Source: Molanna angustata (taxonomy: Eukaryota > Arthropoda > Insecta > Trichoptera > Molannidae). From it: DNA of 64,000 bases. A model generated the notes under the pieces. It saw only the letters and a list, made by a program, of their open reading frames with translations. It was not told the origin of the DNA and ran no database searches. The DNA lies in contig OY754990.1 in NCBI GenBank assembly GCA_963576475.1, positions 17,000,206 through 17,064,205 of the forward strand, written 5' to 3'. Positions 1 through 11,604 of the stretch are shown here, piece after piece. The translations under genes were made by a program, and so were the position numbers. The first letter of the stretch is position 1, and each line of letters begins with the position of its first letter.

Positions 1-760
1 TCAGAGTGTCATTGTATTGGTAGATTTAGACGTTGCGTCTGAATCCTTGTGACAATTTAATGTAATGACAATGACGTAAATATTTTATAGAAATTGATCC
101 TTGATAAATTGCTTATTTTTATCCCTTAAAATATGCTGGGCCAAAATCTATTTTTTTTGTCTCGGTTCAATTATTCCTTCTATTTTTTTTGTTTTATCTT
201 TTTAGTTCATTTTTGTTTTCTTTTTGTTTTCCTGCATATATGTATATGTGTATTTTAAACTTTCTGTTTAACTGTGCAAAGTAATGTCTTTTTTTTATAA
301 TTTGAATGGTCAGGAGACGTTGATTGTACCTACCTAACTATGCACAATATCGAACTAACATTTGTTGGAAAACCAATTGACCGAATTTAATATATTTTTG
401 TGTCATTATGTTGCCTCCTTTGACATATTTGTTGTCAGTAAAATATATTCGATGAAGACTATTATTACTTGTTGTATTATTGTTGGATACGCATGTTTGC
501 ACATTTTCAATAACTGATGTTTGACAGCGCGGGATAGCCTAGTTTGTACACCAGTTTATGTTTATCTAGTATTCACACCATTTTAGTTATTTTATTTTTA
601 TAATTTAGTTACTTTTTAAATATATAATGCAACTGGCTCACGCCAGTCGCAATTATAACTACAAACAAACCTCACCCACCTATTTTTACCAAAGTTTTGT
701 AGGTTTAGGTTTAAAAAATAGGTGTACATCCTAAGATATCTGACAGCGCGGTGCGTCGCC
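1..760. other. A+T-rich sequence without recognisable gene
   Basis: No open frame of note, no tRNA-like boxes and no clear inverted repeats. Two short matches to a 'TGACAGCGCGG' motif lie near 522 and 740. Probably decayed repeat or intergenic DNA. Confidence 0.5.
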
Positions 761-846
761 ATGTTGTTTATTCCATAGGTTTTTATGAAACATAATAATA
801 TATACTATGTAAATGTAGTACTCCGTGCAAAAAGTGAGTCATTTGT

Positions 847-906
847 TTTCGATTCATACAAAATTTGCTAACTACGACATCTAGTATATTATAATAAAAA
901 TCTATG
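847..906. repeat. Short dispersed repeat, copy 1 of 2
   Basis: About 60 bases around 'TTTGCTAACTACGACATC' recur in the same orientation at 18430-18492 with several mismatches. Both copies end in 'AAAATCTATG'. No termini or target duplication could be placed, so the element class is unknown. Confidence 0.6.
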
Positions 907-947
907 GTTTATTCCTCTCACAATACTACCAACATGACGTCATAAAA

Positions 948-1075
948 ATTCGAACAATTGTAATTTCTGATAATTGTTTTTCGAAAAAATGTGATTCGAA
1001 TAATTGCCATTCGTAAAATTGATTTTCGTAAAATTGAGCATTCGAATAATTGTTTTTCGAATAATTTTCCTGTCA
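948..1075. repeat. Degenerate short tandem repeat, unit about 15-18 bp
   Basis: The motif 'ATTCGAATAATTG' and variants (ATTCGTAAAATTG, TTTTCGAATAATT) occur about eight times in succession. The core CGAATAATTG is close to palindromic. The small open frames on both strands here only reflect the repeat. Confidence 0.7.
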
Positions 1076-1179
1076 CCATGCGGGAGATACCTGTTAATGG
1101 AGCACTAGAGATTCTATGTTTTTGTTTCATGTTTTTTTTTGTTTGTGTTGTTCAGTGTTCTGTTGGTGTCTCTGTATAT

Positions 1180-1205
1180 TAAATAAATAAATAAATAAAT
1201 AAATA
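1180..1205. repeat. (AAAT)n microsatellite
   Basis: About six AAAT units, the kind of tail left by LINE insertions. No LINE coding sequence is visible directly upstream. Confidence 0.8.
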
Positions 1206-1617
1206 GAAACGCACCTTTTTAAGCCAGAACGTTCTTAAAAGTTATAGAATCAAACAGTATATGTTAAACAAGTACCCATATATTAAATAATGGTATTTGA
1301 AGAAATTAATATGCTAACCATTGTTTGACCTGCTTTAAATCGTGAACAACATAACTCAAATATAAAGTAATGGCTTGACGTTCAAAAGCGGTCATTATTA
1401 AGTACTATTATTTCTCTCAGATAAATAAACAAAAAATGTATATTCATTTGCAAACTTTTCTCCATTTCGTTTATTTCAACACTTTGTTGGAGACTGAACA
1501 AAGACTCTTGGTGCTGTAAAACTCATATCGCCTTTTATACAAATTCAATTATTATTTTTTTTTTACGAAATTGGAATTTATACTCGGGCAACTACAAGGC
1601 TCACGACCATCGTCGGC

Positions 1618-1978
1618 TGGTAGGCAGAGAGAACCGAACGCCACTTCTTTCTATCATGACATTATATTCATCGCCTCGTCAACATTCATATATCGTCGTA
1701 TACATGTCATGTTCGTCTGTTGTTCACGCTTCTAACATTTCCGTCTTTCAAAATACCGTTCACATGGACGTGCCATCCCTTCCTTGGGCGGTCTCGACCT
1801 CTCATTCCATTCCTGTCCGCAATGTATATTTTCTTCGTCACGCGTTCCTCATTCATTCTCCCCATGTGGCCAAACCATCTCAATGTGTTCACTTTCATCC
1901 TATTAATAACATCTTTCTTTATTTTCATTCTTTCCTTATTTCCTCATTTCTGACCCTGTCATACATCGTTCTATTTAC
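1618..1978 (-). mobile_element. RTE-like LINE, 3' terminal fragment
   Basis: On the minus strand this encodes the C-terminal region shared with the copies at 6.7, 21.8, 28.9 and 39.2 kb. Recognisable pieces are MKVNTLRWFGHMGRMNEERV, a basic GRDRPRKGWH segment and ILKDGNVRSVNNRRT. The region lies downstream of the reverse transcriptase in this family. It is truncated at both sides and broken by frame changes, so it is a dead 5'-truncated copy. Confidence 0.85.
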
Positions 1979-2034
1979 ATGATCAACGTTAAGCAATTTT
2001 TAATTTTTATCGAGTTTCTTAATCAATAAAAATA

Positions 2035-2240
2035 ATAATAATAATAAAACTTCCTTGCACCCTGCGCAAGGGGCGAGTTAATTGCCGTATGGCAATTTCT
2101 TCCAACTAACCAGAGTTTCCAACCCAGAGAAGCAATATTTGCGTGTGAAATAAATTTAAATAAATTTCTCCTCTGCTGGGAATCGAACCCAGGACGCCCG
2201 CACAGGAACCGAACGGCTTACCAACTGTGCCACGGCGCGG
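2035..2240 (-). mobile_element. tRNA-derived SINE (family A), complete or nearly so
   Basis: On the minus strand the head at about 2239-2168 has an A-box-like TGGCACAGTTGG and a B box GGTTCGATTCCC, the internal RNA polymerase III promoter of a tRNA. The T arm pairs (CTGGG/CCCAG), but the acceptor ends do not, so it is not a working tRNA. The body ends in a stem-loop (TTGCC ATAC GGCAA) and an (ATT)n-type tail. Its last 43 bases resemble the 3' end of the LINE at 2640-3380. A second, headless copy lies at 42987-43112. Confidence 0.85.
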
Positions 2241-2382
2241 CGGTCGGTGTTAATCCTAATTTGAAATTTACATATTCCGACTTGATGCGTGGTTTTCGAT
2301 TGCATTCCTTGGCCGATCGACGAATATTATTGGAAGTCTCATTTCTGTGTAAGTTCCCAATAGTCGGGCAAGACAAGCTGTC

Positions 2383-2557
2383 CAGCCCCCCCCCCCTAGA
2401 CAGCGTATCATTTAGCTCAAGAAAAGAAACAATAAAAGATATCTCAATGTATGGAAGTGACAGTTGCCAGACACGTGACAACTGTCACTTCCATACACTG
2501 AGTTATCTTTTCTTGTTTATTTTCTTGAACTAAATGACACGTTTCTAGGGGGGGCTG
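2383..2557. mobile_element. Foldback MITE (family FB), near-perfect palindrome
   Basis: Two arms of about 80 bases are inverted copies of each other, starting CAGCCCCCC and ending GGGGGGCTG, with a short centre around 'CAGACACGTG'. No coding capacity. A related palindrome lies at 61844-62011 and a half-arm remnant near 12687. I could not identify a target duplication, so the superfamily is open; CAG ends would suit hAT. Confidence 0.8.
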
Positions 2558-2621
2558 TTTCATAAGGTAGCTGTTATAACAAAGAACTAATTTAACTCAC
2601 CGATACCAAGATTGCATAGGT

Positions 2622-3116
2622 TTGAAAATGAATTGTGTGTCGACGCAGATATTTTTAGGGATAGCTTGCCGGTTTTCAATTTTTTTTTACTTGTATGCAA
2701 ACGAGGAACATCTCAACAAACTTGAACGCCTTCAAAATGTTTGCATCCGTTTTATCTTTGGACTAAAAAAATTCGATCATATTTCTCATTACCGTAATCT
2801 TCTTCATTGGACCAAGATACGACAACGACGTAATATACATATCTTGTCATTACTATACAATGTCCTTTTTAATCCAAATTAACCTCAGTATCTCAAAGAT
2901 AAATTCACTTATCTTTCAAGTCACGGGCGTCCACTTCGATCTGCTGAACGTGCTTTACTATCTATCCCTATTCATAGTTCTGATTTTTTTAGCTCTTCAT
3001 TTGAAGTACATTCAACTAGACTATGGAATAGCCTAAGTACTGATATTACGTCGTCTACCTCACTAATTATCTTTAAGAAAAGGCTAAAGCAAAAATATTT
3101 ATCTGACAACACCTGA
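2622..3116 (+). pseudogene. LINE ORF2 C-terminal remnant with one premature stop
   Basis: One frame runs from 2622 to TGA at 3114-3116, interrupted by a single TAA at 2880-2882. Landmarks typical of the post-RT region are EEHLNKLERLQNVCIRFIFG, the basic HGRPLRSAER and TRLWNSLSTDI. The reverse transcriptase and endonuclease are missing through 5' truncation. Apart from the stop the frame is clean, so the copy is moderately young. The first 15 or so residues may be unrelated flank. Confidence 0.75.
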
Positions 3117-3380
3117 TTACATTTTCCTCTCCTCTTCCTTTCCTTATCCCTAAGTCTTACTATCATTGCTATGATTTGTTCTTATATGCTATCTTCTTTG
3201 TCTTAGTGTTATTTTTTTATTACTTTTCTTCTGCTATCTTTATTTATATTGTAATGTGATTAACTTATTGCCATAGTACACATTGTTTTGTATATTTAAC
3301 AATTAATCTGGTTGGTTGGAAGAAATTGCCATTAAGCAATAAACCCGCCAGTGTACTAATTATATGTAAATAAATAAATA
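2640..3380 (+). mobile_element. CR1/Jockey-like LINE, 3' end with shared tail
   Basis: A 5'-truncated LINE: the C-terminal part of ORF2, a 3' UTR and a tail ending in (AAAT)n at about 3368-3380. The 3' terminal segment from about 3307 contains TTGGAAGAAATTGCCATT, also found at the end of SINE family A. That relation suggests this LINE lineage can retrotranspose the SINE. Confidence 0.8.
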
Positions 3381-4458
3381 AACACGTAGAATGCATTAGT
3401 TATAATGAATATGTCATTTTAATTACATTAGTACGTGTTGTTCTAGTGAAGTGAAAGTAATTTATATGTATTAAAAACATTGTACAAATCCCATTTTCGA
3501 GTATCAATATAGGGCCAAAAGTACTATTTAATTTGAAAAGTAAGAATGCAGAGACAATCTTAATTTTTATGCGTAAATTTTGACACCCTTTTCACTAAGA
3601 TAAGATAAAAAATAAAATTCTCCATATATGGACGGCCCAGCCTACTGTCCATGACCTTTTCTCTCCAATTCTGAATCTCAATTCTGAAGTTCCTCTAGAT
3701 TCCATCCATTCTTCGTAGTCTAGACCTTCCCATAATTCTCTGGTCATCTTCCATACGATGTACGAGTCTTAGGCCTAATAGCGGAGCATCCGTATTTTTA
3801 TTGTTTGGATAATGCTTTATTCTCATGACGATATGCAATCTCTACGCGATACCCGTTAAGAAGTTCATTAACGAAATATTCTAACAATTTGGAAAACCAT
3901 GATTCTCCGATATTCCATATAAGTGGAGATTAAAAAAACACGAAGTTATGCGATTGATACTATGGGTCTGCGGAGGCGAACTGTCCTTTATCTTTACCAG
4001 GTGAGTCCGTATGACTGCCCGATGATTAATGTGCGAAGTACACTTCACATTGAGAAACTTTTTTTATTTATTTCTTGTCCTGGCCCGTTTCTTCGTTCCC
4101 CTACCATACCTCTACCCGGTCGGATCGTGACCGCCATCTCATTTTGATGTTTGTGTGGGTACCTACCTACGTCATATCTATTTACGCACAGTAAATATTA
4201 AATAAAAAAGTTTTATATTATAAAGTGATATGGTTTGTCATTACGCGACCCCACATCACCCTACGTTTCCCTTATTCATAAATATTGTATTCTCCTGGCG
4301 GCGTATTTACCTTTCCGTGTTGATTCAGAGGTAAGTACTGCCTCGAATTAGGCACTAGTTTGTTGCGCTAATGGACTTAAAAACTCGTGTTCAATTCAAG
4401 GCACGTGTCCTCCAAATGCACACGGTTTAGCAACGCAAACTGTTCCTGCTAATACGTT
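3381..4458. other. A+T-rich sequence, nothing recognised
   Basis: No supported gene or RNA. Only short open frames without family resemblance occur, and no inverted repeats with clear borders were seen. Confidence 0.45.
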
Positions 4459-4466
4459 GTGGCAGA

Positions 4467-4817
4467 CAAGGCCGTAGCCAGAAAATAATTTCGGGGGGGG
4501 TTTAGCGTGGAACAGTAAAAACAAGTCTCCCCGTAGTCATCTTAAGTAATAAAGTGTGTGTTTGTCTCACGCATTCTGGAAAAATAAGAACATCTAAAAA
4601 TCTAATGTATGTATGTGCGAGCATGTACCAGTATACCTGACTTAGTGTCACACTAAAAAAATGTCATAAAAATGCTGAATTATTGCCTAAATATATTTCA
4701 ATAATTATTTTTTCATGCTTACTAAAGCAGTTACTTACTAAAGAAATATATTCTTTTTTTCATTTCGGGGGGGGATCAAACCCCCTTGATCCCCCCCCCC
4801 CCCTGGCTACGGCCTTG
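4467..4817. mobile_element. hAT-type non-autonomous element with 8-bp target duplication
   Basis: Terminal inverted repeats CAAGGCCGTAGCCAG / CTGGCTACGGCCTTG are exact over 15 bases. They are flanked by GTGGCAGA at 4459-4466 and again at 4818-4825. An 8-bp duplication with ends starting CA is the hAT signature. The 351-bp interior has G- and C-runs next to the termini and no transposase. About 200 bases of the interior recur inverted at 49115-49345. The exact TIRs and TSD point to a fairly recent insertion. Confidence 0.92.
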
Positions 4818-5298
4818 GTGGCAGACCACAACTCGAAATTTATTTCGAGCGCGCGCCTAGCGACGGCAAGTATATTTGTTTGTCGCTAGGCCGAGTTCAT
4901 CGCCCGCAACGTCAAACTAGTAACAATAATCTTCAACTGGGTATGACAGTTCAATGAAATGGTCTAGAAAGTTCGAGGACATTGAACTTGCTACCCCCAG
5001 CGCAGCACTATTTAAGGGAGTCTACACCTCTACACGTCGTCACTTCATTCCGTCACTTCACGCCGCCGTTACGACCACGCGACCACTGGTCGCTTCTCGA
5101 CCACGCCGTCTCGCCGACACTTAATCTCTCGACCACCGGTCAACTCTCGACCCCTCGAGCACGATGGTACTTCACCATGCGAATATTCGGACACTTCGAC
5201 ACACTCGCTAACTCGCTCGTTATACCTACTCATCGTGAGAAAGTTCCTTTGTAAGTTATTTTATCAATTGAAGTTATTTTATCAATCTTTGTAAATTA

Positions 5299-6655
5299 TT
5301 AGAATCCTGGGAAGACTGTAATAATCTTCAAAAAGACCTCTTATCAATATTCGAATATTGCAAACACAATAAATTATCCCTTAATGCTTCCAAATGTTAC
5401 TCCATTACTTTCTCAAGAAATAAAACCCAACTAAATTACGAATATTCAATAGATAGTATAGCCGTTGAAAAAAAAACGGTTATAAAAGACTTGGGGTTCT
5501 ATGTTGACAGTAAACTTTCCTTCGAGAGACATTTTGACCATATAACCGGTAAAGCTTACCGTATGCTAGGCTTTCTATTCAGAAATACCAAACAATTCCG
5601 AGATTATAAAACGTACATTATATTATACTATGCTCTTGTTCGGAGTCATCTCGAATCCTCGTCAATTATCTGGAACCCTTCTTACCAAATATATAAAAAC
5701 CAAATTGAAAGAATTCAAAAATTATTCATCAGACAATTAAACTATAGATTCAGTTTCTCAAATGTTGACGATTATCTCACTCTTCTTCAAACCTATAATT
5801 TAATGAGTCTCGAAAACAGAAGAACTCTAACCGATGCTCTGTTCCTTTATAAAATCATTAATAACTTGATTGATTGCCCCGAACTTACAAGCCTAATAAA
5901 TTATAGAGTCCCTACTAGACCCACCAGACAGAACGAACTTTTCAAAATCACCACGTGTAAAACCAACTCTTACAAAAATTCATTTATGAACCGAAGTTGC
6001 TATTCTTATAATCAACTTTTTAACTCAATTGACCCTTTTCATTTAAATATTGATACTTTTAAAAAACAAATCCTTTCCGTATTATATTACCCCTTAACGG
6101 CTCCCTAACTTACTATAACACATAAATCCTCTCACACTCACACATGCACACACACTCACTCACACATACACACAATCACACGCCATATTATACTAATTTT
6201 CAAAATATCTTTTATACTGGATAAATATCTTTATACTACTAAATTTATATTGGATTTTATTTTTTATTTTGTAAACTACCCATTGCTGGAGATAGGTCAC
6301 CCGCACATTAATGTTGAAATTTAATGAATCATCGCACGGTCGTAAATGCAGTGCCGTTGTAGGTACCCACTAACAATACATTGATTTTTATGTGACCCCT
6401 TCAGTGACGACGTGGCTATATTTTCATTATTTTGTATTCATGCAGTTATATACCTATATATATATATATTTTTTTTTTCTCTTATGTTATTTTATATTTT
6501 CATATTTACATGTTTTCTATGAATGCGTGTACGTGTTCTATGTGAAGTACTAATATACAATAGTCTGTAATTGGCTCAATTTATTTGTAATTGTTTTATA
6601 TAAAAAAATTATACAGCTGTTGACTATCTATAAAAATAAATAAAAAAAAAAAAAA
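5299..6655 (+). mobile_element. CR1/Jockey-like LINE, 5'-truncated, with target duplication
   Basis: This contains the ORF2 C-terminal half, a CA-rich 3' UTR (6119-6184) and an A-rich tail at about 6637-6655. TTGTAAATT occurs just before the start (about 5289) and just after the tail (about 6655), a likely target duplication from target-primed reverse transcription. Upstream, a 16-base direct repeat (GAAGTTATTTTATCAA) lies at 5250-5287. Protein landmarks match the full-length LINE at 22.8-27.6 kb but it is a different subfamily. Confidence 0.85.
5302..6108 (+). pseudogene. LINE ORF2 C-terminal fragment, open to its natural stop
   Basis: About 268 codons are open from the truncation point to the stop. 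It begins just downstream of the reverse-transcriptase active site, at a QKDLLSIFEYCKHNKLSLN segment. It continues through KDLGFYVDSKLSFERHFDHI, MLGFLFRNTKQF, LVRSHLESSSIIWNPSYQ and the end region RVPTRPTRQNELFKI. No catalytic FADD or endonuclease remains, so it cannot act alone. The unbroken frame implies recent insertion. Confidence 0.85.
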
Positions 6656-6707
6656 TTGTAAATTTACCTTTAAGAAAACTGTTAATTGTGATCAATATAC
6701 TCATTGT

Positions 6708-7660
6708 CACTTTAACTTGTACATTGATTTCTGCATAAGAGCCCTTAAGGATGAAAGCAAGGGTCTGTAATTGAGTACCGCAATGATGCGAGATCTGATG
6801 TATGCAGACGATAAACTTCTATTAGCAGAAAGTATTGAAGAGTTACAGTACCTTGTAAGTATGGTATATGAAGGATGTATAGAGAATGGACTTAGGATGA
6901 ATGCCAGCAAATCAAAGACAATGGTCTTTGAAAAGATTGAAAGCAGAACAGCGTGTAAAGTAAGAGTAGAGAACGAATGGCTCGAGCAAGTCGACGAATA
7001 TGTATACTTGGGAAGCATATTTCAACGGAACGGACGACTCGATAAAGAGATCGAAAGAAGAGTTATGGCAGGAAACAAAGTGAATGGAGCACTTACAAAG
7101 ACCAGTTATGAATGATCGCAACATATCAAAGGATGCCAAAGTTGCCATTCATAACGCCATCGTAGTGCCAACCTTGACGTATGCAAGTGAAACCTGAACA
7201 TGGCAGAAGACGCATGAAAGTAGAATAAATGCAGTTGAAATGAGATCGTTTAAGAAGTATTTGTAATATAACGATGTATGACCGGGTAAGAAATGAGGAT
7301 ATAAGTAAAGAATGTAAGATGAAGAAATATGTCATTACTAGAATGAAAGTGAACACATTGAGATGGTTTGGTCACATGGGGAGAATGAATGAGGAGCGCC
7401 TGACGAAGAAAATATACAGAGCGGAAAGGAATGAAATGAGAGGTCGGGGACGTCCAAGAAAGGGATGGCACGACCATGTGATCGATATTTTGAAAGACGG
7501 AAATGTTAGAAGTGTGAGCAATAGACGAACATGTATGAGACGATGCATGAATGTGGATGAGGCGAGGGATGCATGCCAGGATAGAAAGATGTGGCGTTCG
7601 GTTCTCTCTGCCTACCCCGCAAGGGACATGGCGTGATGGTATGTATTCATGTAGGTATAA
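6708..7660 (+). mobile_element. RTE-like LINE, 5'-truncated and frameshifted
   Basis: Reads from the end of RT motif B/C (NLYIDFCIRAL, then MYADD near 6800) to the 3' terminus GGCGTGATGG followed by a TATG-type tail. Segments seen in order are YADDKLLLAESIEELQYLVS, ENEWLEQVDEYVYLGSIFQ, RWFGHMGRMNEERLTKKIYR and WRSVLSAYPARDMA. Frames change near 7100 and 7260, and a TGA replaces a tryptophan near 7196, so it is dead. Compare the open copy at 39216-42335. Confidence 0.88.
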
Positions 7661-8424
7661 TCATTGTAAATTTGAACCTATTCTTTCTTCTTCTCTCTAA
7701 ACCACTGTCCTTTTGTTCTTATTTCAAATCGTATCAAATCACTTTGATTTCATAGTAAACTCTTAACCGAAAAACTTTTAAACAATATTATTCTGAGCTG
7801 TTATTTAAGACACTTTAATATATTTATAACCCATTCTAAAAATATTCGTCTAAAAATCACACAAAGTGATCATAGCTTATCCTGATCACTGAGCATTTTT
7901 CCGTATAGTCAACACGGCTGACCCTTCAATTGACCCCCCTCTCCCTAATGCGCAATTACAACGTGACTCCTGAAGAGTGAAATATTATTATAATTAATTT
8001 AGTAAATTTGCCAGTCGCTTGGAGCGGAGTCTACGTCGGCTTTTTGTAATTCTCGACTAATTTGAGTCAACAATTACACACACTCCCCGGAGTGGAAGGG
8101 TTAACCCGCCGAGTCAGACGGCGAGGTTAAACTGCGCAGTTATGTGTTCATGCCAACAAAGGGAAATGGCGATGAAAGAGATAGCTTATATTCACCAGTA
8201 AATTAAATTTACTCGCGTACTTATATACAAAATTGATAATATATCAATCATAGGTGTAAATAAGATATGATTTTGGAGTAATTCTTAACAGCAAGTTAAA
8301 TTTTGTTAGTCATATAAATAATATCACTGCGAACGCATAGTATAAAATTTCAAGCTTCACAATTCATTTATTTACATAAATTAAGGGGAACTGTTATAGT
8401 GTGGTATATGAAATAATCCGCATA
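7661..8424. other. Intergenic or decayed sequence
   Basis: No supported gene, RNA or repeat boundary was recognised. One less A+T-rich patch lies at about 7990-8130. Confidence 0.4.
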
Positions 8425-9080
8425 TCAAAACCATTTTTTTATTTATTTAATCATTTACGGCATATATTTATCTTTACAAATATAAATAAAAAACAAATAT
8501 TTGAAAACAAAATCACAGAAGGAAAAAACCTATCTACGTAATAAAGCAAAAAAAAAAACAATAACTTAATTATTGCTTGTTTAATAACACATTTTTTGTT
8601 ATGAGAGAAACAACCTGTGATATTTTCAGTACGGATTTGTATATTTTCGATTGTAAAATGTTTGTTTTTTGTGTATCTTTTTTGTTTATTTATAATTTAC
8701 ATGAAACTGATTTTCTGTTTATAATACTTTTTATTTGATGTTATTTTTTATTTTGAGTCCATATGTACCTACTTCATTTTTTTATGTTTGCTTACGTGTA
8801 TTGTTTTTTTTTTAATTTTTGAATTTACTGTTTTTCAAATTAACTGTTTTGGTTTATTTTAAGTCCATAATATATGTATATCTTATTTATGTGTGCTTAC
8901 ATAGATTGTTTTTTTTTTAATTTATTGTATTACTGTTAAGGTTTAGGTTTTTTTTGCTAAGTGTTTACAAAACCTAATTGTTTTTTTTTCTTATTCTATA
9001 TATTTTCATCATCAATATGTGTTTTTATCTATGTATGTAAAAGGCATTTATGCCGTTTATAAATAAATAAAGAAATAAAT
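8425..9080. mobile_element. Two LINE 3' ends, tail to tail
   Basis: A minus-strand LINE tail (TTTATTTATTTAATC followed by a 'ACGGCATATAT' motif) lies at 8440-8480. A plus-strand tail with 'AAAGGCATTTATGCCG' and AAATAAATAAA lies at 9040-9080. Between them is T-rich UTR-like DNA. No ORF2 coding sequence is left, so the assignment rests on the tails. Confidence 0.5.
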
Positions 9081-9435
9081 AATTATTGCTTTATTTTTTT
9101 GATAATTATTGATTTCTATCTTCTTTTTAACGAACAAACAAACGACGAACGAACGAACGAATGAATGAATTAATAATATATTTCCAACAGAATAAAAATA
9201 TTACAATGGAACAAAATCTTTAATAATATCTAATAACAATTTTACATTTTTTTTCCACACATTAGGAAATTTCACTGCCTCGCTAGACACAGTCTGTTCT
9301 GAGGCAGTACTAAATTACACATTTTATTGGATGATATGATTTTGAAAATGTGTCCTTATATGTAGTGCCTAATAGAATGATAGAAAACATCAGTCAGATA
9401 ACCATAATCATTGAATTCTATTCATTGGTGAGTTA

Positions 9436-10586
9436 TCCAACTGTCGATTCGTTCATGAGAATTCAATTCTCTTAATGAATCGACATTATTAAGCCAAGAT
9501 GCGTGTACGAAGGAAATTTTTGTATGGTGTAGTGGACTTTTTGCATGCTAATAACACCAACTAGAGGCCTCGCAGCATATATGTTCCGGTACATGGATTT
9601 TCTCAGAATTTGGAGTAGAACATTTTATGTGAGTTTTGTGTGTGTGTCTGTGTGTGTGGGTGTGTGTGTCCGTCCCCCCCTTATAACTTTTGATCCGCTC
9701 AATTCACAGAGCCTAAATTTTCAGAATATATAAACAGTTATAGGCCTACAAAACTTTTATACTCAGAATTGTGAATTTTTGTTTCAGTCAGGGGTTATCA
9801 ACTTTTGAATTTTTACTTTATTTTTCCATATATCTCAGAAACCATAAATGCTAGAACGCTGAAAATTGGTATAAAGATAGACAAATACAAAATCTAAAAT
9901 TAGTTTTTTTTTAAAATTCCAGAGTTTCTCAAACATTTTTTATTAAGAAAAATATTTTATTTATGATAAATTTATGAGTTTAACTGCCTATGTTTCCATT
10001 TTTTTTTAAATATCGAAAAAAGCCGAAACACACCAACTAGATAATTTAATTTTATATAAAAAATATAAACATTGTATTTGCACATCTCAATTTTTTTTTA
10101 AATTTTTTATAAAAATTGAATTTAGTGACGACATCACTTCATACAATTTGTATGGTAGTCGCCTATACACAATATGTAAGAAGACTTAATAGTTTGATAC
10201 TTCATCTCCAAACATACATACCATCATGCTATTTTCATACTCTGGGTAGGAAAAAAGGAACTTCCTCCATACTATCCTATCTTGACATACATACCTACCT
10301 ACATATGGTAGTCGCCTATACACAATATGTAAGAAGACTTAATAGTTTGATACTTAAATCTCCAAACATACATCCATACCATCATACTGTTTTCATATTC
10401 TGTGTAGGAAAAACAGACTGACCTCCATAATATCCTATCCTGACAAACATACCTACATGTTTTATATAGAAAATAAAATATCTTCAAATATTTATTAATT
10501 TGTGTTGTTTATAGTTTGGTACGTATTCTTTGATTATGCATAATATCGCCATCGACAGTTGGATCTCATGTGTTACATGCAACTAG
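9436..10586 (+). mobile_element. Non-autonomous Helitron (family Hel-1), complete, with internal duplication
   Basis: Starts TCCAACTGTCGATTCGTTC after an A and ends GTTACATGCAACTAG before a T. The 5' terminus has an inverted match (ATCGACAGTTGGA) about 20 bases inside the 3' end. The 3' end carries a hairpin CATGT-GTT-ACATG six bases before CTAG. TC...CTRR ends, a 3' hairpin and A|T insertion are Helitron hallmarks. No Rep/helicase gene is present. A stretch of about 150 bases (TATGGTAGTCGCCTATACAC onward) is duplicated at about 10146 and 10306, making this copy longer than its relatives. The TG-rich open frame inside is not a gene. Confidence 0.9.
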
Positions 10587-11604
10587 TGCAAATACTGTTG
10601 TGTGTTGGAAATCTTACAAAATTTCAGAATTTGAACGTATTGTATGGAATCCATCAAACAATGCAAAATTGCTTTAGTACAAATATATTAAGTTGTTGAT
10701 GTGGGGGCGAGAGGCTTGCCCACATAGTCTTTGTATTCCTACTTCTAGAACCTATGTAGGTTTCTCTAGGGGTAAAAGAAAAGGACTTCTTGATAGGGTA
10801 GTAATAGCATAATTGTCCGCGTCATATTGGATTTGGCTGCGCAGGCGAGTAGATTATCGGTCGGAGGTTGTTGGGTGGGTTGTAAGCGTGACTCGAGTTA
10901 AAGGAAGCCCCTCAAGCCCGCATAAATGGTCGCATAACTGTGTGGCTCGCCCATTTTGACTGGTACTCTGGTCGCCTCTGCTCGTGGGTCTGAATTCGTG
11001 AATCCAGTGAAACTATGATTGCCTTTGTCCTTTGTATCTTATCATATACACATACTCCGAATTGAACGAATTCAAAATAATTTTTATAATGTATCAACCA
11101 CCGTACGAGGAATAGATTTCCCAAGTATTACTCTGCAGAAATTCGTCGAATGCTCTGCGAAGCCTCATTTCTAAATAAAATATAACGTAATATAATATGC
11201 TCTGATAAATAATACGTTTCCAATTACATGTTTTCGTACAAATATTGGTAAAAACAAATTGATTCCAAGAATTATCTCAAACTATAATAAATTCCTTAAT
11301 AATACAAAATTTGAGATTTAAGTATGTTTATTCACGAGAACACTTTTGATTTCAAAGAAAAACTTCTCCCCAATTCAGTCCTAAAACTCTAGTCCCTCTC
11401 GCATCACCTTTCATTCTGACCTTTTTTACTCCTCACTAACATAAGGTGATATAGTGGGAAGTTATGATTTCGCAATTTTTAAGGGTATTTTTTTTGCAGA
11501 TTATCAACTAGTATCATGCTGAGATTGTATTCTGAAAGTTTCATCACAATGTATCTGTGTGTGTGTGCTATGTACGGCGTGTTCATTTTTTACTTTATCG
11601 ATTA
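10587..11604. other. Unassigned region with a less A+T-rich core
   Basis: The part from about 10690 to 11060 has more balanced base composition than its surroundings and contains a small stem (ATGTGGG/CCCACAT). A solo LTR or other decayed element is possible, but I could not find both ends or a target duplication. The rest is A+T-rich and featureless. Confidence 0.3.

Noticed and set aside
10683..11060. Solo LTR
   Set aside because: No TG...CA ends with target duplication could be fixed.
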